In this document: positions 21,770 through 33,420 of the stretch, piece after piece
Position numbering within the stretch: position 1 is the stretch's first letter
How the letters are laid out: each line of letters begins with the position of its first letter
Assembly: GCA_035610365.1 (NCBI GenBank)
Contig: CM069432.1
Span: 6,572,001 to 6,636,000 of the forward strand
Length of the DNA stretch: 64,000 nt
Direction: 5' to 3'
Origin: Aquatica leii
Taxonomy: Eukaryota; Arthropoda; Insecta; Coleoptera; Lampyridae
The notes under the pieces: generated by a model
Told to the model about the DNA's origin: nothing
What the model saw: only the letters and a program-made list of their open reading frames with translations
Database searches by the model: none
Made by a program: the position numbers and the translations under genes

Positions 21770-22740
21770 CTCTGAGGTACTGATTTATGTATGGTTTTGT
21801 GTTGGAAAAATCCGTTCATTATTTTGAGATTTTGTAGTTATTTCTGTTATTCTTTCCCTGTTATCATTCACGATTTCCTCTCCAAACTGTCCCACCGTTT
21901 CATCCTTCTTCCTACTTCCTGTTCTTCCATTCAAACTGCCAGCTATGATAATTTCTCTTGTTGTTTTCACTTTTTCTATTGCTTCCGTTAAAGTGTGTAT
22001 CTTTTTCTATCACTGTGCTATCCTCCGTTGGTCTGTATACTTCTAGTATCGTAATTTCTTTCTGGCATATATCTTTAGATTCACTTTTATTATTCTTTCA
22101 TTTATTGGTTGCCACGATTTGATCCTATTCTTGTATTTGCTTTTATGAGAACTCCTACCTCTGCTTTTGCTCATTGTTCCTTATTGACTTCACTCTAACA
22201 GTGCAATTTTCCATCTAGGGTTTTTGTTCCATTTCCTTTCTTTTTGGTTTCATTGATTATTAATATGTCTACGGTTGTTTTCTTTAGTTTTTGTATTACC
22301 TCTTTATCCTTACTTACTTTTCCATCCCTGAATGTTCCAAGTTCTAATGGTGATTCCCTTTTTCTTGCCCTTTTTTGTTTTATGGTTGAGTGTTAAAACT
22401 GGGTCTTTAGGACTCCTCGTGGAATCATTGTCCTCCCCCTCCGTATCCGATGGGACTCTCTCTTGATGAGGTGTAGATTACCACCCGGCGATTATTTTCA
22501 TTCTTCCATCATCTTCTTTTCTATGTGTTAGGTGGTTAATTCCTAACGCCATAACCCCCTTTTGGAGGACCTCTGACTCAGCCGTCCACTATTGTTCAAA
22601 CGCTGATTGAAGCCGTTCACTATGGATCAGACGCTTCTGGTACCTGTTTTGCTAGTTTTGGTCCGTCTCGAGTATTTTATGTCCCCGTTACCAGCCATAT
22701 TTAGCAAGCCCGATGGGGGACTAGCAACCCCACACTACCG
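21770..22740 (-). mobile_element. 5' fragment of an RTE-like LINE (endonuclease)
   Basis: The minus strand reads LGTFRDGKVSK then KKTTVDILIINET near 22270-22350, the start of an AP-type endonuclease. Near 21785-21970 it reads EIIIAGSLNGRTGSRKKDE and VGQFGEEIVNDN, the GDLNGR-G block with the key Asp replaced by Ser. The 22400-22740 part looks like 5' leader, with GC-richer sequence. No RT follows; at 21650-21770 the sequence passes into the satellite. Several stops. Confidence 0.65.
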
Positions 22741-22911
22741 CTCTTATTGCAGAAGCTACAGTTTCATCTAGAACATCAAGTTACATTATCTGGAGACTAA
22801 AGTTTTGCTATAACCTTTGGAACCATAAAGAATAGTTTCATTTCTTTCTTTGCTTAGGTTTATTATGATTTTGATCAATAATTTTAAGAAGAGTATTAAA
22901 GTTTTGTGTTT

Positions 22912-22924
22912 ATCTATTCTAGTT
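22912..22924 (+). repeat. Target-site duplication, left copy, of the Jockey-type LINE
   Basis: ATCTATTCTAGTT; its partner ATCTATTTTAGTT lies at 27805-27817, one mismatch in 13. The partner directly follows an A-run that ends the LINE. Confidence 0.8.
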
Positions 22925-24977
22925 TTACGGATGCTAGACTAGGATCTTTAGTGCTAGAAAGGATTGCAGTGTCATCTGCATAGGTAGCAGTTACTACTTC
23001 TTCTGTGATAGGTATATCAGCGGTAAATATTGTGTAGAGGATAGGGCCCAGCACCGATCCTTGAGGCACTCCTGCTTCTATTTGGCAGATGGATGACAGG
23101 CGATCTCCGCACTTGACTTGATAAATTCGTTGTTCCAGATAAGACCTCAAAAGCATGTACTCAGTGTTTGGAAGGAGTAGTTTTAGCTTAAATAAAAGAC
23201 CCTTTGCCATACACGGTCAAAGGCCTGTTGTATGTCTAGGAATACGGCCGTGCAGTACTCCTTCCTCTCCAGCGTCTGTCGTATTGTGTGAGCTACTCGG
23301 TGTATTTGTTCAGTCGTTCCATGGTGTGCCCGAAATCCGAATTGATGGTCTGGTATTATTTTTTGCTCTTCAAGAACTGGGAGAAGTCGACTTAATATTA
23401 GTTTCTCAGTAAGTTTTGATAGTACTGGGAGAAGACTTATAGGCCTGTAAGATGTGACTTCTGTGGGAATCTTCCCCGGTTTAAGTACCATATTTATAAT
23501 GGACACTTTCCACAGATTTGGGAAGTATTGTAGTCTCAACACTGCATTAAAGAGGATTGTCAGCAGAACTATACCTTTCTTTGGTAGCTGTTTCAGAACT
23601 TCTGCCGTTATCAGGTCAAAACCGGGAGCTTTCTTTTGTTTTAGTTGAGCTATGGTTTTTTTGACTTCTGCTGGGGTGACTGATTTCAAGGGTAGACATT
23701 TGCTGATCGCTATTTAAGATCCCGTCGATCGTTTTTTCTGTGTCGTCAACATCAGTTTCATCGGATTTGAACACACTTTTTAGGAAGGTGGCGAATAATT
23801 CTGCTTTATCTGCGGGTTTCTTTGACCAACTGTCATCAGATTTTCTTAGAGGAGGCATGTATTCTTTTGGCTTTTTTAGTGATTTAGTTATTTTCCAGAG
23901 TGTATAATCTTCTGCTTTGTATGGTGATAAAGTCTTTAATTTGTCTTGCAAAGTCCTATTCTGTAGTTCTTTGAGCATTAATTTCAGTACTTTTTGAGCT
24001 TTGTTTAGTGCCTTTTTGTCTTGGTGATTCCTACTAGTATGCCATTGTCGCCTTATTTTTCTTTTTACAGCTATCATTTCTCTAATTTCTACGGTAGTGT
24101 CCAAGTTTTTCGATGTTACTTCTATATAGGGAGATGATAGCCAAGCTGCTTTTTGAATTAAGTTGGTAGTATACAACGCCGCACTTTCTATATCATCTTC
24201 CGTTTTAAGAGGTATACAGAGTGTGGTATTATCTTCAATGTAATCCCGGAATGCTTCCCAGTCAGTTTTATGGTTGTATAAAGTCTCGGGTAATTGTTTT
24301 AGGATCACTGTAGTGCTTAGTGTACATATGATAGGCGTGTGGTCGGAAGAGCCATCCAGGCATGATTCAATTTTTGTGTAGAGTCCTGATATTCCTTTGG
24401 TGACGAAGAAGTCTATGAGGTCTGGGATTTTATTTGGGTCAGTTGGCCAATGAGTCGGTTCCCCTGTTGAAAGTACATTAAGATTATTGCTGTCAATAGC
24501 ATTTTTCAAAGTTCGGCCTTTCGTATTTGTTAATCGGGAGCCCCAAAATGTGTTTTTGGCATTCCAGTCCCTTCCGACAGATATCTACCGCCCAATGTGC
24601 GAAAGAAGTCATTGTACATCTGCTCGTCGATTCGATGTCGGGGGGGGGGGGCAGCACACTGCAGCCACATTCAACGAGCCCTGCCAGTCGTCAACAGATA
24701 CTATAGCAGCCTGTATATGTGCTTGTGTATATGGTGGTAACATATGATATCTTATGTTTTCTCTTATTACTATAGCAGCTCCAGCATGTGATGTGCCGTC
24801 TGGATGATTAGCGTAGCATACGGTATATCCTTTGATTTTAATCACTCTTTGATCAGTCATATGTGTTTCGGAAATTAATAGAACATCAATTTTGTTGTGG
24901 TTTATAAACAGCTCAACCTCGTGCTTATTTGGAGATAAGCTATTGATATTCCATGCAGCTATACGTATGAATTTCAT
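22925..24977 (-). pseudogene. Jockey ORF2: endonuclease and first part of reverse transcriptase
   Basis: Nicks DNA and copies the element RNA. The ATG at 24975-24977 opens the endonuclease, MKFIRIAAWNINSLSPNKHE then IDVLLISETHMTD; this frame runs to about 24609 and breaks at a CCCC-rich stretch near 24640. The endonuclease end (SSDHTPIICTL) is within 23616-24509. The RT reads APGFDLITAEVLKQLPKKG, SYRPISLLPVLSKLTEK, FGFRAHHGTTEQIHR and VFLDIQQAFDRVW (23183-23689). It continues, after another shift, with GVPQGSVLGPILYTIFT and ATYADDTAILSS (22914-23210), so the YADD catalytic pair is kept. It ends at the inversion point at 22925. At least three frame breaks. Confidence 0.85.
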
Positions 24978-25316
24978 TTCTGGTTCTGAGCTATGATTGT
25001 CGTTAGGAAACCCATTAGGGTGCCTATTTGTGTTATGAGGATATCAATTTTTTCTGATTGCTTTATTATTATCTGCTCTAAGGAGCTTGTTGACTGAGAA
25101 TGTGCATTCTCTATTTTTCGGGTCCAGCAAACATCATTCATGATGTTGGACATAGTTCCAGATGTATGTGCAATGTTTCTTTGCTGGTTGCTTGACTGCT
25201 AGTTGCCAAGTTTTAATGGAGGAAAATTATCTTGAGTAAGGGGGGGGTGGCATTGTTGTTTGTGTGGGTTGTTTTGCTATTACTGGGTCTCTTTTGTTTG
25301 CAATATTTCCCATTTT

Positions 25317-26358
25317 TCAAGCCTTTATCTCTTTATACATTTGACAGCCCTTGTAATTGGCTGGGTGGTCACCATGACAGAGAGCGCAGGTGGCCGGTGT
25401 ATTCTTGACTTTTTTTGGACAATCAGTGGTTTTGTGTCCTTTACCACATTTGACACACCTGTGGGGACGCATACAGTTGTTTTTTGTATGGCCGTATTGT
25501 TGGCACCTAGTGCACTGAGGGATCTCAGTCGATTTTCTTGGGTCCTCTATCTTGACTTTAGTGTGGTATATATATTTTATATTCTTTACATCTGGGTTGT
25601 TAGGGCCTGGTTCAATATTCACGAAAAACATTGAGTGGCTTTTTATTTTTTCTTGATATTGCACAGATGACTTCACCTCTGACCTTGTTTCCAGTATTTT
25701 CAATCTCCTCTATAATGGCTCTTTTTGGAGTGGTGTGGTGCAAGTTTTTGACAACAATTCTGTTACATTTGTTTTGCTTCTGTGTGAAGGTGTGTCCAAT
25801 AAAGTCGTTGGTTCGAATAACTTCTATTAAGTTTTTATAAGTTTTAGGTGTCTGTGACATTACTCTTAGCTGGTCCCTGTTAATGATCTTGTACGTGAAG
25901 CTATCTCTAGGCACAGACTTATTTAGTAGTTCTGTTAGTTTAGATAACTCTTCTATGGCATAAAGGACAATAGGTGGGGGTTTGCTATTTTTTCTATTAC
26001 GGGTAGCTGTAGCTGGCGTTAGGTCCTCGGTTAAGTCTATCGGTAATCCACTGAATCTATTCGAGGTATTGATTCCCGTGTGCACTTCAATAGAACTTTG
26101 TATGTTTGGTAGGCTAACAGATATTCTCTTTCTTTTTGGGTAGCGGTCTGTACTATCTGGTACTCTTTGCCATGGAGGAGGGCAAACTTTGTTAGCATCT
26201 GTGATATTTGCAGATGGTGGTGACACAATTAATGATTTTTTAAGTCTTCGCCAGTAATTGCACCTATTGAAGATGATCTCGGTCTTGTGATGAGCAGGCT
26301 TGGATGGAATACCTGTTGAGTTAATTTTTTTTGTTTGTGTTTGTGTTGCCAGTAGCAT
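25317..26358 (-). pseudogene. Jockey ORF1 (Gag-like, zinc knuckles)
   Basis: RNA-binding protein of the element. The first frame (25612-26358) is polar, with a region rich in proline and basic residues followed by a PRE-type domain (YKIINRDQLRVMSQTPKTYK and VVKNLHHTTPKRAIIEEIE). After one shift near 25660 the second frame reads the end of that domain and three knuckles: CTRCQQYGHTKNNC, CVKCGKGHKTTDC and CALCHGDHPANYKGC (25317-25703). Three CCHC motifs after a PRE domain are typical of Jockey-clade ORF1. It ends about 340 bases before ORF2. Confidence 0.82.
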
Positions 26359-27083
26359 TCACTGTCGCGGAGGCCTGGTCACCTACCTCCGCGCACGTTT
26401 TGTTGCTTGTGTTATTAGGATCTATCATTTAGTCCCACGAGTAGGGTCGATTAAAACTGTCACTCCTGGGGTGACGCCCATTCCCAATGAGAAGGCTATT
26501 TTCAACGACGGTTCACCTGCTCCATCGAGGTTGGTCGCTCATGGCTGACTCACCAGTCAGTCATCCATCCCCTTGGCGCGCCCCGCACCGTGGGATTTGG
26601 GGATTTTTTGAAGAGGTTACCTTCCTCGCGGACTGAGTGGCGAAGCTCAGACCCCCGTTCCTGAAGACATGACCACAGGGCTACGGTACTGGGGCGACCC
26701 TTTCGGGCCACACGTTGGTTTTTCTGTCGGGGTTGACTCCTTAGCTATGATTTCGGTTTTGAGGCGCCGAAGACTCGCCTTCGCCCTTTTTACTTTGCTA
26801 TCAGGGTCACGAGGTAGGTTTATAATGTGCAAGACTCGTTATAGACCATGACATTGCCCGGGGGATGAGACGACCCTCAATTGAGGGTCCACCACCAATT
26901 AGCGGCGGCAGATTGGTGGTGGCGAAGACGTGTAAAAATAGGACTTTATAGTGCGCGTCTAATAGCCCATTCTTCCACACATAGGCGTACACTAGCGGTT
27001 TAATCTCAGATTTTTATAGGTGGATACCTTATAGCGAGGGCATGTACCACCGAGGCCAAACACCATTTTCTCCCCCTTTCTAG
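26359..27083 (-). other. 5' leader of the Jockey-type LINE (inverted)
   Basis: About 720 bases upstream of ORF1 on the minus strand, GC-richer than its surroundings. LINEs of this clade carry an internal Pol II promoter at their extreme 5' end, which here lies next to the inversion junction at about 27080. A short GGTGG-rich inverted repeat is seen near 26885-26922. I see no certain promoter element. Confidence 0.5.
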
Positions 27084-27682
27084 ATAGAATCGGAATATGG
27101 CTAAAGATGTGGCGAATAAGAACTAGTCCTGCAAAATCAGTTCACATAACATTTACTTTGAATAGTGGTGCCTGTACACCTGTTACACTTAACGGAGATA
27201 TCTTGACACAGCAAACAACAGTGAAATACCTGGGTATGCATCTGGACAAACGGCTTACGTGGAGGGATCACATTAAGGCAAAGAGAGAACAAGCAAACAA
27301 AAAGTTCAGGGATATGCACTGGCTGCTGGGCAGGCAATCGACTCTCAGTTTGGAGAATAAGCTCCTGATATACACTTGCATTATAAAACCAGTATGGACA
27401 TATGGTATACAACTCTGGGGGTCAGCTAGTTACTCAAATATAGAAATACTACAGCGCTTCCAAAATAAAGCATTAAAAACTTTGACCAATGCCCCATGGT
27501 TCATAAGGAACACAGAAGTGCATGAATATCTGCAACTCCCTACAGTCAGAGAAGAAATAGAGAAGTCTTCTGATGCCTATAAGCAGAGACTTGAAAAACA
27601 CATAAATAGTTTAGCCACAGAGCTCCTTAACACCAAGGACTCTATATTCCGCCTAAAAAGAATACGACTAGCCACCATCTAA
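27084..27682 (+). pseudogene. Jockey ORF2, C-terminal part of the RT
   Basis: Plus strand, in the forward 3' segment. It reads WRIRTSPAKSVHITFTL, TTVKYLGMHLDKRLTWRDHI, LSLENKLLIYTCIIKPVWTY and GIQLWGSASYSNIEILQRFQ, then APWFIRNTEVHEYLQLPTV. These are the thumb and C-terminal blocks directly following the YADD region in Jockey-type ORF2. The frame stays open to the stop at 27680-27682. It has no start of its own; it is the severed end of the ORF lying inverted at 22925-24977. Confidence 0.88.
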
Positions 27683-27804
27683 TCATCTAATAACAAGAAA
27701 TGACACATCACAGGATGTGCATATCTAAAGCCACTTATATATAATAGAAGACACTTCTGATTATAGCTCTTGGCTGATTGCAGATTGATAAGACAGGAAA
27801 AAAA

Positions 27805-27817
27805 ATCTATTTTAGTT
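27805..27817 (+). repeat. Target-site duplication, right copy, of the Jockey-type LINE
   Basis: ATCTATTTTAGTT directly after the A-run at the 3' end; it pairs with 22912-22924. Confidence 0.8.
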
Positions 27818-29640
27818 AGTGACAGTATGTGACAATGTCAGTCAAATTTATCAAATCAAGATTATAACGACTTAAAACTGTTTTTAAATTACAAAAATTA
27901 TACGTTTTTTAGTCATCTTTTTCATTAAGCTGCCATCTCTTTGTTTTGAAAGTATCTTTGATGTTTTGGATAAAAATTCAATTTTTTTTACTCGCACAAG
28001 CTTACGTAGAAGAAATGAGTGAGAACATGAGACAGGAAAATATATCTTGGATTTTAATAAAATAATTGAACAGTTTTTGTTTTACATAATTTTAATAAAA
28101 AAACCAGGTGTATGTATCTACTTATTGCAGTTTTTATTGTTTGAAAACTACTGTACAATGAAAATGCTAATTTGAACAGTTTCATTCTAATTCTACTAGA
28201 AGATCCCATTTTGCGATGTTCAATTAATTGGCGATTAACGCCTGATGGTATTTGACTACACTTTAATTAACATTAATTACTGAAGATTAAGCTTTTAACT
28301 TCTCATTAGTAAAACTGCCGAATGAAGTTATTCGTTTCCGATAAAATTAACTGTTGTTGTCGCTTTAACACTTTTTGTTCTATAAACTATGGTAATATAA
28401 TCACTATAATTTGTCTGAAAGTTTCAATAAACCACAAGCATCTCATTGTCCGATCGAATAACCCTCGGGTAACATGCAAATGAAGTTTTCTTGCTTTAGC
28501 TATGCATCAAGAGGTTATTGTTACTACTCTGTTTTCACATCAATGCTACATGGTAAGAAGTTATTTTATGTGTGTTTGCACGCAGTTCTCTACGACGAAA
28601 ATAGCTCTTCTAAGCTCAGCTTCCGTGCTGTAGACTGTTGTTCCGGCTTCTAATATGTGCTTCCAGGACTAAAGTAAAACGTTTCTCCGGAAAGTATAAA
28701 TCCTTCTAAAGTTGCTTAAAAGGAAACCGTAACTGTCTCAAACTACTAATGTAAATATTTACCTACAACAACCTGACCGTAGCATTGATTAATTTAGCAT
28801 TTAAGAATAAATTACATCAATCAACTAAAACTGCAATTTCTTGAGGTTTTCGCTTGCGAAAAAATTCCGATTTAGATTAATAACGACATTATGTATGCAA
28901 AACGCGTCGAGGGTATAAAACATTTCTAGAAAATTGATGCGTATTTTCCGTTTTTCTTACGGAATTTAGTTTTTTATTCTTTGAATTCTTTCTTATATAT
29001 TAGATTTTCTTTAATAAAAATTTAGATTTAAAAAGAAAATTAGTTTTAAATTATATCACGTGTTTTAATGTTACATTATAAAAATTTTGTTTGAGGGTTT
29101 TTTTTGGGTTTATTACTGTACGCGCAAGTTTGTGTATTTTACCACTTAAATTTTCGGTGCATTCGGGCGTGTAGTTTTTCCAACGAACTAATTACTAATA
29201 CATTAATAACATTGTTAATGTATTTGCGGTATTTCCCGCAGACAAAACGAAAGCGGTTATGCTTTTAAACAACATTAAAATTTCACGAACTTTTCAACGT
29301 TTGCAATTTTTAAATCTAGAAACTTTTTAAAACGCGGAGAAAACCTGCGAAAGTATTTACAAGCATCTCCCATCAAAACGTAAGCCTTAGATGTTTAAGG
29401 AAATTTACGAGCTTTAGAAAATTTAAATAAATCCGTTCAACAAAAATAAAAACAAAAGTTGCGGAAAGGGTTTGTGCCTGGTAGGTATTTGTTTATGGTG
29501 GGAATGATATGTTTGTGTCGTTTTTAAAGACGTTCTAGAATAGTAAATATCTTCTTTAAAAAATTTTGTGTGACACTGTCAAGTTTATTTCCAACTTTTT
29601 TTATAACTGACAACAATCTGAAATTTTAGTATTTTGCATT
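27818..29640. other. AT-rich DNA, no gene seen
   Basis: No coding homology, no inverted ends and no tandem array found by eye over 1.8 kb. A few TATA-like words (GAGGGTATAAAACA near 28910) are not tied to any transcript. Confidence 0.4.
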
Positions 29641-30013
29641 GTTTTAAACATGTAAACTATTCTAACATTAAGGTACAGTACGCACGTCGACAGATTGCTC
29701 CAAGGAAAAATGCACACTCGTATCATTGTAAATTTTCCAAGCTTGGCACCGTTACTGCCTTCGTCTTCAACTACTTCTGTGATACAATAAATATATATTC
29801 TGCGTTATTACTTCTGTCGTGTTATTTGTTCTTTTCCAGCTACGGGTAGAGTTAGACGATCTCTCCCTAATTTAACCCTTCATCGGCTATGCGCCTTTTT
29901 AGCTTAAATCTATAATTTAGCACCAAAAAGCCTGCGATTCCCTCTCCAGGGAAACTGTGTTAGCCGTTGCCTCTTTATTTTTTGTTGTTACCAGAAAACC
30001 AGCATATCAAATT

Positions 30014-30030
30014 TGGCGCCCAACGTGGGG
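30014..30030 (+). promoter_or_regulatory. Primer-binding site of the LTR derivative
   Basis: TGGCGCCCAACGTGGGG, a typical retroelement PBS form starting TGG. It sits downstream of an AATAAA signal and about 400 bases before the gag ATG. Confidence 0.75.
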
Positions 30031-30431
30031 CTCGCTTTTGTGTGTGCGATTATAATTTCTTCTAGTTTTATTGATTCTTTTATCTTCTCTTAATCTTTCG
30101 TGGGTTTGATTTACTTTGCTTCGCTTATTTAGTTATTGCTGCAAGACTTGACGTCGGAGTTACTTCACTAACTTTTACTTCTTTGGTTTTAGTGTTGCGG
30201 TTTGACTTTATATTAGTAAATTGCTTACGTTTCTTTTAATCAGACTTCTGCTTAGATTTTTGGATTAACTTGACGACGTCTGTTAACCCTTCTTGCTTAT
30301 TACCTTAGTTACTTGTTAGTGATACTACTTGTACTTACTTTGCTTTGAGTTTTAGTCAGACAGGTGTTAGCAGATTTCTGCTTTGGTTAGTTTCTTGTTT
30401 TAGGTTTTATCGTGATTTTAGTGCGTTAGCT

Positions 30432-31312
30432 ATGTATTCTTCATATGAAGAACCACCACTTCTTACTTCTTCGAACTCAGAAACGAACGTGGAAAATTGG
30501 AATGTTATTTTTTCTGGTGAAGATCCTTCTTTACTTATAGAATTTCTTATTCGTATTGACGAGTTGTGTTTGTTTCGTGGTGTTTCACAGCATCAAGTTT
30601 TTCTTTCAGCTTTTGAAGTTTTATCTGGCAAAGCCCTTCTTGTTTTTAGGACGAATCGAAGTTTGTTACGTTCGTGAAATAATGTTGCTGCTTTGTTGAA
30701 GTCGGAGTTTTTACCTTTGGATTATGATGAGCGCTTGATGGATTCTATTCGCAGTCGTACGATGGGAGTTGACGAAACCATTGGTACTTACGTTACCATC
30801 ATGCGATACAGGTAGCAGAACCGGTCTCAGAGCAAATGCAGCTCAAGGTTATTCGCCTGAATATAACGCCGTTCTATCAACTTCCTTTAGCGTTAATTGA
30901 AATCAAATCTATCGCTGAATTAATATCTTTAGGCAAGCGTTTGGAGTCGAACATCAATTTTTGTGATTCTTTTAACTTCTCAGCAACAGAGATTGGTGAC
31001 AAAGTTCAAGAGACATCTGTAGTCTTTACTAGTAAGATTTCTACTTCCGTTTCTTCTGCTATTCCTACTACTTGCTCTCTTAATACTTCTACACTTTCTC
31101 CTTCCGTATCTACTTCTACTTTGAATACTTGTGTTCGTTGTCGTTCTCAAGGCGATAATCCTTTACGTACTGTTCGTTCTCTACTTTCTCTTCCTCCTAA
31201 TTTCTTTTCAGTTTCTAGGATTATTAGGCCTACTACTGATCCTTGGTATTTACGTATGATATTTAAAGTTACTGCTTCTCCTCGGCGTTTCTCTCGGTGT
31301 GTTGTAAAATAA
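30432..31312 (+). pseudogene. gag: Gypsy-type Gag remnant
   Basis: The ATG at 30432 (MYSSYEEPPLL) opens a frame with NWNVIFSGEDPSLLIEFLIR and ELCLFRGVSQHQVFLSAFEV, then LSGKALLVFRTN. This is the start of the Gag capsid as found in insect Gypsy elements. A TGA at about 30675, where Trp is expected, is followed in frame by LLKSEFLPLDYDERL and RTMGVDETIGTY. A frameshift before 30836 leads to LKVIRLNITPFYQLPLAL and a Ser/Thr-rich stretch. A single half-knuckle, CVRCRSQGD, remains near 31131; the rest of the zinc domain is lost. Confidence 0.7.
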
Positions 31313-31320
31313 TCTTTTAT

Positions 31321-31772
31321 GTAAAAGGGGACGCATTTCCTCTTTCGATCGTTGCGTTTGGAACTTAGTTGTACCATCGGACCAGCGCAAGCAACTTATC
31401 CAGGATTGCCACATTAACTCTGGTTCTAATCACTTCAGTGTAAGGCGCACTTTAGAAGCTCTGCGCTGTAACTTCTACTGTCCTCATATGACACCTAAGG
31501 TTGCCGATTTCATAAGTTATTGTTCTTGTTCGAATTCGCAACGAAGCAACCCTATTAGGTCACGTCACGTTTTGCCAAGTAAGACGAAGCTTTCTAACAC
31601 TAGTGTCGCTACAAGGTCTACGCGTATACATAGGAGTCGTGCTGTTTCTCCTGGTGTAAAAGCTACTACTCGTACATCCACTTCGTCAATCGCTTCTGCC
31701 TATTCTTTGCTGTCTCCTTCTTCTAATCGTTCTCTTCTTTTTCATCGGCGTCGCAAGCGTCGTAAGTGCTAG
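31321..31772 (+). pseudogene. Integrase zinc-site scrap and Pol tail
   Basis: Translated in pieces: RKQLIQDCHINSGSNHFSVR then RTLEALRCNFYCPHMTPKV, followed by ADFISYCSCSN. This matches the H-H-C-C zinc-binding N-terminus of a retroviral-type integrase, with the Cys pair damaged (YCSC). It is followed by a basic, Ser/Arg-rich tail ending RRRKRRKC. No DDE core is present. Joining directly behind the Gag remnant shows a deletion of about 2-3 kb of pol. Confidence 0.55.
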
Positions 31773-33420
31773 CTCACTTTTTGGGCTTTCGACTTTCGAC
31801 CTTTGCTATTCTTTTGGTCCTTTTCTTTTGCTTGTTCCATTCTTTGAATACGCTATTGGTATTTTTTTTATTGTGGTTCGAATGCTATCTATTTGCTTTC
31901 ACCCATTATGCTGTCACGGATATTCTTTCTTTTTTGGTTAAGTTTCTGTTAAAATTCTTTTTGTTTCTTTCTTTTACGTCTTACTTTATAATAGACTACC
32001 TTTCCGTCAGTATATATTTATATCCGTTTAGTCGGCCTTTTTGGATCGGTACGTCTATAGAATTCTCTCTTCTGTTTTTGGATTTGGTTTGTCTTTTCTT
32101 GAGTTGTTTATTCCGTTCGTCGGCATTAAAGTCTTAAAGTATACTTTCCAATTTGGGACAGCAATTGGTATGCTTTCGTTCTAGGACTAACTGATATCTT
32201 TTTTTTCTTTCTTTTTTGTTTCCTTTATATAGGGCGGTTAGTTGGGCATTGAAGGGCTGGTCGCTCCCTTTCGTTTCTTCTACGGAGATAAGAACGAATC
32301 AGACACCTACATCTTGTCTTATCTTTCTCCGTTTGTCTCTTTTCTTCCTTTCTTGTCTTCCTTACTTTTACTTGTTTTTTCTTTGGTTTTTGAAGGTTCG
32401 CCTTTAGGGCAATTATCTCTTTTAACTTTTTTCCTTTTATTTTGGTTTTGTGCTTGAGCACTCTTTTTTTTCTTTTTAGAAACTTCCTTCTTTAGTGTTC
32501 ACTGCAACTGTGTTTCTTTTTTTTTTCTTTCTCAGATACTTCTCTCGCTTTATTGGGTTTAGTGGGTTTTGTCTGATTGTGCTTGGGTTGAAGCTTGGGA
32601 TAGACTGCAACGTTGCTTCTGGTACTCTTAATTTCCGCTTAGTCGGCATTTTTGATGTTGTCCATCACCGTTAGGATATTTCTCTTCTTTGGGTTTCTTT
32701 TGCTCTTGGAATATTCTAATCCGTTCGGCATTTACGTTCCAATGTGGCATTCCAACACAATGGGCACTGACTCGCGATGCTCAATTGGCAAGTGAAGCTT
32801 CCTGTTCTTCTTTTTCTTTTTTTCCTATGCTTTTGTTTTGGGTAACGTGGTTTGGATTTTTCTCTTGGATGGGCACTTATTTAGTGTTTAGCTTTTTGAC
32901 GACTTTGATGTTGTGACTTTTGGATTACTGATCCATTTGCCTACCTTTTTGGTAGTTCGACATGTGTCGACTTTTAATGAGAATCTTTTCTTGCTTGAGA
33001 TTTCTTCGTTGGTTTTCTTTGCTTAGATCTTTAAGGTCTGTTTGGTTTTTTTGGTGGAACAATCTCATATCGTCTGTTAACGACTTTTTGGGCACAGCTG
33101 CATTAGTTTTTCTTTTTTTGATTTTTCTTCTGAATCCACGTGCCCCAATTCAAAATCTGCTAGATACTTGGTTTTTATTTTACTTCTTTAGTTTAGTTAG
33201 CTTTGGGGACTTATATTTAGGGTTGGATTTGTATTCGTGGGTTGGGGTTTTAAGGGTTTTTAGGGCGTTATCCTTGACCGTGGTCTAAACTTCTTTCTTT
33301 CCTGTACTTCTTCTTTTCTGTTACTTTGCTTAGCTTTACCCGTCAGTGTGGTCTATGGGACTACGTGGTTCTCTTGCTTTCTAGCGTAAAGTTTCGGTTT
33401 GTACATTATATATTAGCCTG
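31773..33420. other. T-rich tail of the LTR derivative, no gene
   Basis: Plus-strand T content is very high, so every frame gives Phe/Leu-rich open stretches; I regard these as composition effects, not membrane proteins. A motif like TTCCGCTTAGTCGGCATTTT recurs in degenerate form near 32023, 32112, 32634 and 32719. Confidence 0.45.

Larger units (their letters stand above)
22925..27804 (+). mobile_element. Jockey-type LINE with an inverted 5' part (~4.9 kb)
   Basis: The 3' segment (about 27084-27804) is on the plus strand and ends in GGAAAAAAAA. The rest, from the 5' leader through ORF1, endonuclease and most of the RT, is on the minus strand at 22925-27083. The inverted piece stops in the RT just after DPSLASVK (near 22925), and the plus-strand piece resumes almost where it left off with LDRIGIWLKMWRI (27084). 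A 13 bp target duplication bounds the whole. This is the structure left by twin priming. Length is close to full for the clade. Confidence 0.88.
29640..33420 (+). mobile_element. Internally deleted LTR retroelement (Gypsy-like) derivative
   Basis: A primer-binding site at 30014 follows a candidate LTR end. That sequence has AATAAA near 29787 and a U5-like stretch to 30013. Behind it come a gag remnant (30432-31312) and an integrase zinc-site scrap (31378-31540), with protease, RT and RNase H missing. A T-rich tail of about 1.6 kb follows. I found no matching 3' LTR, so the right border and exact left border are open. Confidence 0.6.

Noticed and set aside
24640..24652. Run of about 11 G as a possible quadruplex or regulatory site
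   Set aside because: A single G-run inside the LINE endonuclease, most simply a homopolymer expansion that also breaks the frame.
31766..33288. Several Phe/Leu-rich open frames that look like membrane proteins or an env gene
   Set aside because: The plus strand is extremely T-rich, so all frames give hydrophobic residues. There is no signal peptide plus domain order, and no env motif.
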